Below are positions 1-7,715 of a stretch of 64,000 nt of DNA, in pieces. The stretch covers positions 1-64,000 of the forward strand of contig JBBQJI010000025.1 in NCBI GenBank assembly GCA_038325765.1, written 5' to 3'. The translations under genes were made by a program, and so were the position numbers. The notes under the pieces were generated by a model, which was given only the letters and a program-made list of their open reading frames with translations, did no database searches and had not been told where the DNA came from. This DNA comes from Xiheibacterium sp038325765 (GTDB taxonomy: Bacteria > Myxococcota_A > Polyangia > Nannocystales > Nannocystaceae). Position 1 is the first letter of the stretch, and each line of letters starts with the position of its first letter.

Positions 1-1
1 C

Positions 2-1540
2 CAGACCCAGCCGGGATTCACCCATGCCGGATCCTTTGCCGAGCAGGTGGCCCTGCACGCAGCGGACGCCAACCTGGTGACCCTGCCCGAATCGATCGAC
101 TTTGTCACGGCCGCATCGTTGGGGTGCCGGTTCGCGACCGCCTTTCGGGCCCTGACCCGGCACGCGCGAGTGAGCAGTGGCGAGTGGGTGGCGGTGTTCG
201 GCTGCGGTGGGGTCGGGCTTTCCGCGGTCATGATCGCCGTCGCGTTGGGCGCCCAGGTAGTAGCGGTGGATGTGTCCACGCACGCCTTGGATCTGGCTCG
301 CTCCCTGGGCGCCGCCGCGGTGGTCGACGCATCCAGCGAGGATTCTGTGGTTGCCGTGCGAGAGGTCACCGGCGGTGGCGCACACGTCTCGATGGACGCC
401 CTGGGCTCCAGTGGTACGGCAATAGGCTGGGTGCCCCACGCCGTCGGCCTGCTCGGCATCTTCTATTATCCGCACGTCGCGATCGGCGGCTACCTGCTGT
501 CGGAGCTGCCGTTCTCGGCGCTGTTCATGGGCGCGGTCTGGTGCTCGGTGCGACTCCTGGATCACGGCCGCATGCGCGACGCCGTGCTCATGGGCATCCT
601 GTGCGGATTCGCGGCGTGGGTACGCCCTCAGGTCCTGATGGCGGTCGCGGTCCTGGGCCTCTTCTGGCTGGTGCGACGGCGGTCGCTGCCCAACGTGCGC
701 CTCACCCACCTCGTCGCGGCCGCGGTGCCACTCGCATTGCTGCTGGGCCTGTCGGCCGCCCACTTCCGCTATCAGACCGGTCGCACCGGACTGGTGTCGG
801 AGAACGGGCCGTTCAACATGGTCTTCGGCCGCTGCCACAACTCGAAGATCGAGTCGCTCCCGGACGGCAAGGGCCACGGCAAGGTCCACTTCCGTCCGCC
901 CGAGTTCCTGCAGCTGAACAACTTGCTCGCGCGCAGGCAGAAGGAAGGCCGCGAGCCCCCCATCGAGCTCGATCCCGTGATCGGTGACGTCCTCCAATAT
1001 CCCGGCTACATCGGCGATCGCGAGGTGCACAGCGCGTACATCCGCGAGTGCATGGACAAGACCACGGCGTGGCGCCAGGCCGAGTACAGCTACGTCAACG
1101 CGATCTTGCTCTGGCGCTACAACGTGCCGTGGCCCGACTCCGGCCGCGCCCAGTGGCGCGAGCCGTCACGGCTGTGGACGCGTGCCCACGAGATCCTCTT
1201 CGCCCTGCCCTCGGTGCTGTTCCTGTTCGCCCTCGGCCCGCGCCGGTGCGTGCGCCAGGGCTGGGTCGCCGTGCACATGCTCGCGGTGATCGTCGTCGCT
1301 GCGATCTATTTCGGCGGCACCCGGCACCGGGCCTCGTACGATCTGCTGTTCCTCTTCTTCGCGTTCGAGGTCTACGCCGTCGTCGGCGCCTGGGTGTGGC
1401 GGTTCGCGGCGCCCAGGATCGCCCGCCTGCGCGCGCGCCGGGTGCCACAGCCGGGCGCTGGCCGCACGCCACTCGTGCACGGGCCGGATCAGTCGACGCC
1501 GCCGGGACCGGCCGCGCCGCACGACAGCTCTTCTTCGTAG
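2..1540 (+). CDS. Chimeric ORF: zinc-type alcohol dehydrogenase fragment fused to GT-C-like membrane protein (5' partial)
   Basis: The frame is open from the first bases of the window, so the 5' end is missing. A GTG at 47 is only an internal codon, because in-frame upstream residues (THAGSFAEQ) already match medium-chain alcohol dehydrogenases. Up to about base 425 the protein shows the Rossmann part of that family (VFGCGGVGLSAV, then a DVS segment typical of NAD binding) and ends at GSSGTA. From there it becomes a polytopic membrane protein with about eight hydrophobic segments. The segment around YYPHVAIGGYLLSELPF resembles PMT/ArnT-like GT-C glycosyltransferases, and a large soluble loop lies between segments 5 and 6. 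Codon use changes at the junction: GTA, CTT, TCT, GTT, GCT and ATA occur before it and are nearly absent after it. The two halves are not a known fusion. The 3' end overlaps the convergent gene by 52 bases. Confidence 0.6.
   Translation, partial: QTQPGFTHAGSFAEQVALHAADANLVTLPESIDFVTAASLGCRFATAFRALTRHARVSSGEWVAVFGCGGVGLSAVMIAVALGAQVVAVDVSTHALDLARSLGAAAVVDASSEDSVVAVREVTGGGAHVSMDALGSSGTAIGWVPHAVGLLGIFYYPHVAIGGYLLSELPFSALFMGAVWCSVRLLDHGRMRDAVLMGILCGFAAWVRPQVLMAVAVLGLFWLVRRRSLPNVRLTHLVAAAVPLALLLGLSAAHFRYQTGRTGLVSENGPFNMVFGRCHNSKIESLPDGKGHGKVHFRPPEFLQLNNLLARRQKEGREPPIELDPVIGDVLQYPGYIGDREVHSAYIRECMDKTTAWRQAEYSYVNAILLWRYNVPWPDSGRAQWREPSRLWTRAHEILFALPSVLFLFALGPRRCVRQGWVAVHMLAVIVVAAIYFGGTRHRASYDLLFLFFAFEVYAVVGAWVWRFAAPRIARLRARRVPQPGAGRTPLVHGPDQSTPPGPAAPHDSSSS
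412..434 (+). other. Probable chimeric junction inside the first ORF
   Basis: Alcohol dehydrogenase similarity stops near base 425 and membrane-protein similarity begins directly after, in the same frame. Codon use also changes here. This could be a contig mis-assembly or a real deletion fusion. The sequence alone cannot decide between them. Confidence 0.5.
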
Positions 1541-3036
1541 AAGTAGCCGAAGTGGCGCACGGTCGCGGTGGCGGGCTCGTAGGCGAGCACCGCCAAGGGC
1601 AGCGTCGGCGTCGCTGAGCGGCACACGGCCCGCGCCAGCACGAACTCGCGCAACCCACGGGCGCCGTCTTTGGCGATGCGGGCCGCCGATCCGGGGCCAG
1701 CGTCGAAGCGGCCGTGCTCGCGGACGGGGCCCGTACCCGGGACATGGAAACTGCCGCCCTCGAAGCTCCACGACCCGGCGCGCGGCGGCTCGTCGGAGCC
1801 GAGCGCCCGACCCACCGCCGCGAGCCGCTGCCGCGCGTCCTCGAGATCGGCGGCTGCGAATCGACGCCGCCTCGGCGTGCACACGTCCTCGAGCGCAGCG
1901 TGGACCTCGGTGATCGCCCCGAGCCTGTCGGCGAGCACCACCCAGCGGGGATCCAGACGCACCGCCGCAGCACGGGCAGCGTCCTCGCCGAACCCGCGGA
2001 GCTGGCCCACGACGTCGCGCCCGAGCACGCGATCGCAACCCTCGGGCACGAACACCGCCGGCTCCGGGGCACCGATGCGCAGCCCGCCCATGAGCAGCGC
2101 CCGCGGCACCATACCGCACGGCGCGGTGCCGGACGCACAGCGATGATACGGCTCGGTGTACTGCCAGATCGCGTGGCCGCACTCGTGCTTCCGCCACGCC
2201 GATGGATCGTCGAAGTCCTTGCGCGGACGGGGCTCTGCGTGGGCGTCGAGGCCGTCGCGCAGCCGCGGCAGCAGGGCCCGCAGCTCGGCCCGCCACACCT
2301 GGGCGAGCACGCGGTCGACGTGGTCGAGGAACGGCTCGAGCAGCGCGAGCCCCTGCTCTTGCCCCACCGCGAGGGCCTGCATCGGCGCGGCACACCCACC
2401 GATCGCGGCCGCGGGCAGGGCCCGCCACGCCCCCTCGTCGAGGGCGGCATCGTCGATCGCCAGCACCACGGTGCCGACGTCGGCGCCCGCAGACATGCGC
2501 GCGCGCCAGTCGGGTGCGACGGTGACCGCGCCCGTCGGCATCGGCCCGGTCGCGATCGATCGCATCGGCATCGGCATCCGACCCTCGAGGGTCTCGCTGA
2601 GCGGCGCGCCGTCGAGGAACGCGAGCTCGCCCGCAAAGCCGAGGCTGGCGAGCAGCGCGGGCACCCGCGCGCGCCACACGGCGCCGCCCTGCCGCGGCCC
2701 GAGCTGCACGTGGATCCGCCGCGCGGACCGCAGCGCATCGCCCAGGGCGCGGATGTCCCCCGCCACCGACGATGGCGGGTGCCACGGCCCGTCGAGCGCG
2801 GGGATCGGCAGGCGCTCCAGGCTGGGATCGGGGCCATCTGGCAGCACGCCGGCATCGACCGTGAACGTGCCCGCCGTCGCCGTACGCGACGCGGGGGCAC
2901 GGCATGCGGTCACGGCGCCGAGCGCAACGGCGACGAAGAAGAGCGCCCAGTGGCGGAGCGCGGCGGGCCGCCGCGAGTCGCGGGACGGTCGTGCGGCGCC
3001 GACGCCACCGCAACGACGCTGCTCGGAAAAGTCCAC
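1489..3036 (-). CDS. Lipoprotein of unknown function with an HEXXH motif
   Basis: A 515-residue protein starting at GTG. A positively charged N-terminus is followed by a hydrophobic segment (LFFVAVALGAVTAC) ending in a good lipobox (VTAC), so it is probably an exported lipoprotein. I do not recognise the family. At residues 284-288 there is HECGH, followed by another His at about 298 and a Cys pair nearby. HEXXH is the core zinc site of many metallopeptidases, but the spacing here fits no clan I can name, so peptidase activity is only a possibility. The stop overlaps the convergent neighbour's 3' end by 52 bases. The start lies 22 bases from the divergent CFI-box gene, so the two promoters must share that short gap or lie inside the genes. 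An internal start closer to the signal peptide is possible. Confidence 0.65.
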   Translation of the reverse strand: MDFSEQRRCGGVGAARPSRDSRRPAALRHWALFFVAVALGAVTACRAPASRTATAGTFTVDAGVLPDGPDPSLERLPIPALDGPWHPPSSVAGDIRALGDALRSARRIHVQLGPRQGGAVWRARVPALLASLGFAGELAFLDGAPLSETLEGRMPMPMRSIATGPMPTGAVTVAPDWRARMSAGADVGTVVLAIDDAALDEGAWRALPAAAIGGCAAPMQALAVGQEQGLALLEPFLDHVDRVLAQVWRAELRALLPRLRDGLDAHAEPRPRKDFDDPSAWRKHECGHAIWQYTEPYHRCASGTAPCGMVPRALLMGGLRIGAPEPAVFVPEGCDRVLGRDVVGQLRGFGEDAARAAAVRLDPRWVVLADRLGAITEVHAALEDVCTPRRRRFAAADLEDARQRLAAVGRALGSDEPPRAGSWSFEGGSFHVPGTGPVREHGRFDAGPGSAARIAKDGARGLREFVLARAVCRSATPTLPLAVLAYEPATATVRHFGYFYEEELSCGAAGPGGVD

Positions 3037-3058
3037 GCCAGTTCGTTATACTCCGTCC

Positions 3059-4819
3059 GTGGCCTTCGGCGTACGTGCATCTGTCCCCACGGTGCTCGCC
3101 GTGCTCGCATCGATCGGCTCGTACAGTGGCACCGCCAACGCCGACGAGGACGTGCTGGTCGAGTTCCACTTCCAGCCGGTGGCCAACGCCCAGATCGCGG
3201 TGTGGCTCGTCGATGCCAACGGCGCGTTCGTGCAGGACGTGATGGTCACCCAAGCGACCGGCACCTTGGGCATCGGCAATCGCCCGGGGCGCTGGGACTT
3301 CCTGTCGAGTTGGCGCTTTCCCTATGGCCCGCGGCCGCAGGTGTTGCCGGTCTGGGCCCACTCCCGCGGCAAGTCCTACCCGCGCCTGGTGTTCCACGAC
3401 GACGATCCCTCGGATCTCGATTCGCTAGGGTGGCACGAGAACTCGAGCTCGGCCGAGCCCTACTTCTGTCGGCCGCTGACGGCGAACGAGCACTCGACGA
3501 TCTCGACCGACACGATGACGTGTCCGTCGCCGGCGACCTTCCAGTCCGACAAGGGGCGCTTCACCGCGGACGAGAGCCCGTATCCGCCGCGCAACGATTT
3601 GCTCGCGTTCGAGCCGGGCGGCGATCACCCCGACGTCGAGATGTTCAGCGCGCTCAACGATCTCGACGCGGTCACCAGCGCCACGCCGGCTGGCTACGAG
3701 CCCGAGCTGTACACGGCCGTGATCCCCAAAGCGGTCGCGGAGCTCGGCGGGATGACGGCGTACATCGAGATCAACCTCGAGGGCGACCAGAACGACGCGT
3801 GGGCCTTCGACCGCGAGACCGATCACTTCGTGGATCCGCGGCTGTCGGGCTATGGCATCGCGTACATCGGCCAGCCCTCGGTGGTCTACGCCGTGGAGTT
3901 CGATCCACTCGCCGCGACCTTCACCGGCACGGACATGTTCTCGGGCTACGGCGAGTGGGACGGTGGCACCGGCGAGCTCCACCCGCCGGACGACAGCATC
4001 AGCGCCGAGAGCGGCAGCGGTGCCGATCGCCTGCAACTGTTCACGAAGAACGACGAGACCTTCCGCTTCGGCGTGTACAGCCACGGTCCCAACAGCGGCA
4101 CCGATCCGACCGGCGGCGACACCGGCAGCGGCTCGGGCAGTGGCGGCGACACCGGCGATGGCGACTCGACGGGCGATGGACCGGGATCCGGCTGGGGCTG
4201 CGAGATCCGCGATCTACCCACGCCCTCGTTCTTCGAGCTCGAACCGATGGAGTTCGACACGATCCGCGTCCACTTCTCGATCCCCGAGGACGCCGGCGAC
4301 GAGCTCCGCAACGTGCGGCTGTTCTATCGCACAGGCGACGTCGAGCTCTCCGATGCCAACGCCGGCTCGGCGATCCAGTCGGTGCCGTCGCTCGGCGAAT
4401 GCTCGGGCCCGATCGAGGCCGGCGCCTCGGGCTGGTGCGACCTCCGCGAGCTGTTCGGCAACTACAACTACCAGGTCGGCCTCGAGTACGAGGACAAGTG
4501 CAGCAACAAGAGCTCGCTGGTCGCCGACACGGCGAAGACCCCGACCCAGGAATTCCAGACGGTCGAGGGGGTCTGCTTCATCGCCACGGCGGCCTATGGC
4601 GGCCAGTGGACCGGCAAGGTGCAGGCGCTGCGCTACTTCCGTGACCTCTACATGCGCAAGACCGGCTTCGGCTACGCGATGATCGAGTTCTACTACGCGA
4701 ACAGCCCGGCGCTGGCCCGGGCCATCGCACCCCGGCCCTGGGCCCGGGCGCTGACCCGCGCCATGCTGGGGCCAGTCGCCGACTTCGCCAAGGCGACGAC
4801 CGACGCCGCAGACCGGTGA
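3059..4819 (+). CDS. Secreted protein with CFI-box C-terminal domain
   Basis: A 586-residue protein. GTG at 3059 is chosen because it gives a clean Sec signal peptide (TVLAVLASIGSYSGTANA, cleavage after about residue 27). The frame is open far upstream, but that part lies antisense to the neighbouring lipoprotein. Residues 28-340 are an acidic beta-rich region of unknown function. A Gly/Ser/Asp/Thr linker (about 345-380, GGDTGSGSGS type) follows, then a Cys-containing domain. The end carries the CFI-box (CFIATAAYGG, about residues 506-515) and an amphipathic tail of about 70 residues. The CFI-box C-terminal domain recurs on bacterial surface or secreted proteins and is thought to act in processing or anchoring, without a proven mechanism. 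The N-terminal domain is unrecognised. Confidence 0.75.
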   Translation: MAFGVRASVPTVLAVLASIGSYSGTANADEDVLVEFHFQPVANAQIAVWLVDANGAFVQDVMVTQATGTLGIGNRPGRWDFLSSWRFPYGPRPQVLPVWAHSRGKSYPRLVFHDDDPSDLDSLGWHENSSSAEPYFCRPLTANEHSTISTDTMTCPSPATFQSDKGRFTADESPYPPRNDLLAFEPGGDHPDVEMFSALNDLDAVTSATPAGYEPELYTAVIPKAVAELGGMTAYIEINLEGDQNDAWAFDRETDHFVDPRLSGYGIAYIGQPSVVYAVEFDPLAATFTGTDMFSGYGEWDGGTGELHPPDDSISAESGSGADRLQLFTKNDETFRFGVYSHGPNSGTDPTGGDTGSGSGSGGDTGDGDSTGDGPGSGWGCEIRDLPTPSFFELEPMEFDTIRVHFSIPEDAGDELRNVRLFYRTGDVELSDANAGSAIQSVPSLGECSGPIEAGASGWCDLRELFGNYNYQVGLEYEDKCSNKSSLVADTAKTPTQEFQTVEGVCFIATAAYGGQWTGKVQALRYFRDLYMRKTGFGYAMIEFYYANSPALARAIAPRPWARALTRAMLGPVADFAKATTDAADR

Positions 4820-4856
4820 CCTTCGCCCTCGGGCTGTGGTATGCCATGGCTCCGTG

Positions 4857-5657
4857 ATGTCGCCGGTCGCAACGGTCATCGCCGTGTCGCTCGCGCTGGG
4901 GTTCGCACCGCCGGCGCCTCCCCCCACGACGGGTGCGGCGGGTGAGCCGAGCCCAGTGACGCCAGCGCCGATCCAGTCGGCGCCGACCCAGCCGGCGCCG
5001 ACCCAGCCGGCGCCGATCCAGCCGGCGCCGATCCAGCCGGCGCCGATTCCTGAGCCGACGATCCCACCGCCGACGAGCACCCCGGGTGCGCCCAAGCGCG
5101 TCACGCTCCCGGGCTCGAAGGACCCCGTCGTGCTGCCCACCCCCGTGGCTCCGACGCCGGTGAAGCCGACGCCCGTGGTGCCCACCGGCCCGCAGCCGAT
5201 CATCCCCGGCACCGAGCCCGGAGAGACTACCGACCCTGGCGCAGGCACGGTGTCGCCGCCACCGCCCCGCGAGCCCCGGCGGTCGCGGCGTGCACGACAG
5301 CCCCGCGGCAGCGGCCGGGTCGATGGCGACACCGCATCCACCGGCGCCTGCTTCGCACCGCAATCGCGCTGCCGTACCTTCGTGCTGGCCGGCGTCGGCA
5401 TGTCGGCGGCGGGTGTCGCCGCAGCGGCGGCGGGGGCAGTGCTGATCTCGCGACCGGTCACCCCCATCCGCGAGGACCCCACCGAGGTCACGAGCTATCG
5501 CCCACCCGGCGCGGTGATGCTCGCCGTGGGCGGCAGCCTGCTCATCGCGGGCGTGGCGGTGCTCGCCGCAGGCATCGTCTCGCACCGCCGCGATCAGTCG
5601 ATGCGTCGGACCGCGTGGTGGCGGCCGCGGATGTCGTTCGGAGTGATCCTCCCATGA
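4857..5657 (+). CDS. Proline-rich secreted or membrane protein with tandem PAPIQ repeats
   Basis: About 266 residues from ATG 4857. A GTG at 4836 is an alternative start that would add seven residues. An N-terminal hydrophobic segment (VATVIAVSLALGFA) is followed by six copies of a five-residue APIQP/APTQP repeat, then a long Pro/Thr-rich stretch. Two strongly hydrophobic segments lie near the C-terminus (about residues 180-205 and 222-245). This suggests a protein that crosses the envelope on a Pro-rich stalk and is anchored by its C-terminal pair of helices. The family is not recognised. The stop overlaps the next start as ATGA (5654-5657), so the two genes are probably translated together. 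Confidence 0.65.
   Translation: MSPVATVIAVSLALGFAPPAPPPTTGAAGEPSPVTPAPIQSAPTQPAPTQPAPIQPAPIQPAPIPEPTIPPPTSTPGAPKRVTLPGSKDPVVLPTPVAPTPVKPTPVVPTGPQPIIPGTEPGETTDPGAGTVSPPPPREPRRSRRARQPRGSGRVDGDTASTGACFAPQSRCRTFVLAGVGMSAAGVAAAAAGAVLISRPVTPIREDPTEVTSYRPPGAVMLAVGGSLLIAGVAVLAAGIVSHRRDQSMRRTAWWRPRMSFGVILP
4961..5050 (+). repeat. Six 15-bp in-frame tandem repeats
   Basis: Six units of about 15 bp (consensus CCGGCGCCGATCCAG, with ACC replacing ATC in two units) encode PAPIQ/PAPTQ. Because the unit is a multiple of three, copy-number change would alter stalk length without a frameshift. Confidence 0.85.
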
Positions 5658-5701
5658 GCATGAGCATGAGCATGAGCATGAGCATGAGCACGAGCACGAG
5701 C
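5654..5701 (+). repeat. Hexanucleotide tandem repeat (ATGAGC)6(ACGAGC)2 at a gene start
   Basis: Six perfect ATGAGC units followed by two ACGAGC units. Each ATGAGC also contains a TGA in the -1 frame used by the upstream gene, so the repeat supplies both that stop and several in-frame start codons. Confidence 0.9.
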
Positions 5702-6007
5702 ATCGGGCGCAAGGCGCCCACTACACGGATGGGTCGCGCAGCCCACCTGGTCGCCGCGACCACGCTCGGCACGGCGCTGGGGCTCGTCTCCGGGGCCTGC
5801 CGCCTGCCCAACCCCGAGCACTGCGACAACCAGGATCAGGCGGGCAACGACTACTGTGCCGGCCGTAACTCGGCGACGCCGTTTTGCTCCCCGTGCCACG
5901 AGAAGAACCAGGGCTGCCTGCCGTTCGAGCCCCTGACGTGCGACGGATACCAGGGCGGCTCCGACGACGGCCCCGGCCCGGGCTCGTCGTCCTCCGACGA
6001 CGGCTGA
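5654..6007 (+). CDS. Small Cys-rich secreted protein beginning with (Met-Ser)6
   Basis: A 117-residue protein whose ATG overlaps the preceding stop (ATGA). The first 12 residues are six Met-Ser pairs, then Thr-Ser pairs, encoded by a hexamer repeat, so any of six ATGs could serve as the start. A basic stretch and a hydrophobic segment (LVAATTLGTALGLVSGAC) follow and look like a signal peptide. The Cys could be a lipidation site, although -3 Ser is a poor lipobox. The mature part has eight Cys residues (patterns such as FCSPC and GCLPF) and a Gly/Ser/Asp tail. This pattern is common in small disulfide-rich myxobacterial surface proteins. I cannot assign a function. Confidence 0.6.
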   Translation: MSMSMSMSMSMSTSTSIGRKAPTTRMGRAAHLVAATTLGTALGLVSGACRLPNPEHCDNQDQAGNDYCAGRNSATPFCSPCHEKNQGCLPFEPLTCDGYQGGSDDGPGPGSSSSDDG

Positions 6008-6259
6008 CGCCCCGGCCCTCCGAGGTCACCGGTTGCTGCGTCGCGACGCCGCGCCCTCCGCTGCCTCTGGGCAGATCCGCACTGTCCCGCCCTGGGCGTA
6101 ATGGCCACAACACCCGCGCGCACGGGCGATCCGGTCAACTCCTGGGAAAGCTCGGGAATCGCATCCTACGGCGGGAACATTCTGGACGATTCGCACGGGA
6201 TCCAGCCGTTGCTCCGTAAAGGCCGCAGCCCACGGTGTCGAAGAGTGAGCAGAGAATCC

Positions 6260-6748
6260 ATGCCACGACTCACCAAGATGGCGCTCGTCGCTTCTGTACT
6301 CGCCGGGGGACTCACCGCGGGGTGTGACGCCGAGGGCGAGGAGATCGGCAGCCGTGGCGGCATCGTCGTCTCGGAGGACGGCCGCTTCTCCGTCGAGATC
6401 GCGCCCGATGCCCTCGACCACACGGTCGACGTCACCATCACCACGGTCACCTGCGGCACGATGACCGAGCGCGCCGTCGGCCCCTGTTACGCGGTCGGCC
6501 CCCGCGGCACCGCGTTCCTCTTCCCCGCCAAGATCAGCGTCGAGCTCGACGACGACACGCTGGAGGGCGTGCCCGCCTCTCGCCTGGCGCTCTCGAGCCG
6601 CCGCGAGCTCCGCTGGGATCTGCTCGCCGATCGCGACGTCGACATCGAGGACGGCACGATCTCCGCGTCCGCCTCGTACCTGTCGGCGTTCGCCGTGATC
6701 ACGGTCGATGCTCCCACGCCGTCCTCGCCGAAGCGCAACGATCGCTAG
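6260..6748 (+). CDS. Lipoprotein with ZU5-like domain
   Basis: A 162-residue protein. ATG 6260 is chosen because it is followed at once by a textbook lipoprotein signal (ALVASVLAGGLTAGC, lipobox LTAGC). GTG 6245 is an alternative. The mature part reads GG-V-S-DG-FSVEIAPDAL, then a CGTM segment and GPRGTAFLFPAKISVELDD. This arrangement resembles the bacterial ZU5-like fold often found in extracytoplasmic proteins. The only two Cys after the lipobox may form a disulfide. The precise role is unknown. It lies convergent to thrB with a 6-base gap. The 252 bases upstream (6008-6259) contain no gene I can support and no clear promoter. Confidence 0.75.
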   Translation: MPRLTKMALVASVLAGGLTAGCDAEGEEIGSRGGIVVSEDGRFSVEIAPDALDHTVDVTITTVTCGTMTERAVGPCYAVGPRGTAFLFPAKISVELDDDTLEGVPASRLALSSRRELRWDLLADRDVDIEDGTISASASYLSAFAVITVDAPTPSSPKRNDR

Positions 6749-6754
6749 TGCGAT

Positions 6755-7708
6755 TCAGTGCAAGACGCCGCTCGTGATGCGGGCGCCGCTGCCGACCTGG
6801 TCGACGAAGCCGCTGCCGGCCACGCCGACGCCCGCGAACGCTTCGTCGAGCAAGCCAAGGAGCACCTCGGCACGACCTCGATCGGAGGCGATGGCGAAGG
6901 TCGTGGGCCCGGCGCCGCTGATGCTGCACGCCAGCGCGCCGGCCTCGCAACACGACGCCTTGGCCTCGAGGTAGCCGGGGATGAGGGGCGCGCGCGCCGG
7001 CTCGACGATGTCGTCGACGATCGCCTCGCCCAACATGGCGAGGTCACCCACGTGCAGCGCATGCACGAGCAGCGCGAGGCGGGCAGCGTGCTGCACCACC
7101 GCGGCGAGATCCACTTTGCGGGGCAGCGCCGCGCGGGCGTCGGCGGTGGCCAGCGAGCAGCCCGGCGTGTACACGGCGAGCCACATCGAGTTGGGCACGG
7201 GCAGCGACACCAGCCGCAACGGATCGAGCGACGGGATGAGCACGATGCCGCCCATGATCGCCGGCGCGACGTTGTCGGGGTGCCCAGCGCCGCACGCCGC
7301 GAACTCGCCGGCGCGCGCGGCCTCCACGAGCGCCACCGCGGGCAAGCCGAGCTCGAGCGCGGCATCCACGGCGAGCACCGCAGCCGCCGCGCTCGCCCCC
7401 GAGGATCCCAGCCCGCTGCCCAGCGGCAGGCCCTTGTCGAGTTCGAGCTCGACGCCCGCACCGGGTGCGTGACGGCGCAGCAGTGCCGCGGCCGCGACCC
7501 CGGCGGTGTTGCGCGTGGCGTCGGTGTCGAGCTTGCCGCCGTCACCCGTCACCCGCAACAGTGCCACGCCCGGCTCCTCGCGCCAGCGCGCGCGCACGGT
7601 GTCGCCGCGGGCCTTCAGCGCGAGACCGAGACAATCGAAGCCGGGCCCTAGGTTGGACACCGTCGCCGGCGCGAACGCCTCGAACCACGGACACGCGCGC
7701 GCGGTCAT
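6755..7708 (-). CDS. thrB: Homoserine kinase
   Basis: A 317-residue GHMP-family kinase. Homoserine kinase phosphorylates L-homoserine with ATP in the threonine branch of the aspartate pathway, in the cytoplasm. The N-terminus APATVSNLGPGFDCLGLAL is the typical ThrB opening. The ATP-binding motif PLGSGLGSSGAS is at residues 95-106. AGHPDNVAPAIMGG at about 152-165 is the conserved substrate loop, and a C-terminal SGAGPT motif is present. Length matches the family. It is followed 7 bases downstream of the DsbA-like gene on the same strand, so the two may be cotranscribed. thrA and thrC are not in the window. Confidence 0.93.
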   Translation of the reverse strand: MTARACPWFEAFAPATVSNLGPGFDCLGLALKARGDTVRARWREEPGVALLRVTGDGGKLDTDATRNTAGVAAAALLRRHAPGAGVELELDKGLPLGSGLGSSGASAAAAVLAVDAALELGLPAVALVEAARAGEFAACGAGHPDNVAPAIMGGIVLIPSLDPLRLVSLPVPNSMWLAVYTPGCSLATADARAALPRKVDLAAVVQHAARLALLVHALHVGDLAMLGEAIVDDIVEPARAPLIPGYLEAKASCCEAGALACSISGAGPTTFAIASDRGRAEVLLGLLDEAFAGVGVAGSGFVDQVGSGARITSGVLH

Positions 7709-7715
7709 CGGAGCC

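Noticed and set aside
5600..5720. Minus-strand frames encoding His-Ala or Leu-Met repeats
   Set aside because: They are only the reverse reading of the ATGAGC hexamer repeat.
6101..6259. ATG-started N-terminal extension of the ZU5-like lipoprotein
   Set aside because: It would bury the perfect lipoprotein signal, and its codon use is unlike the gene.
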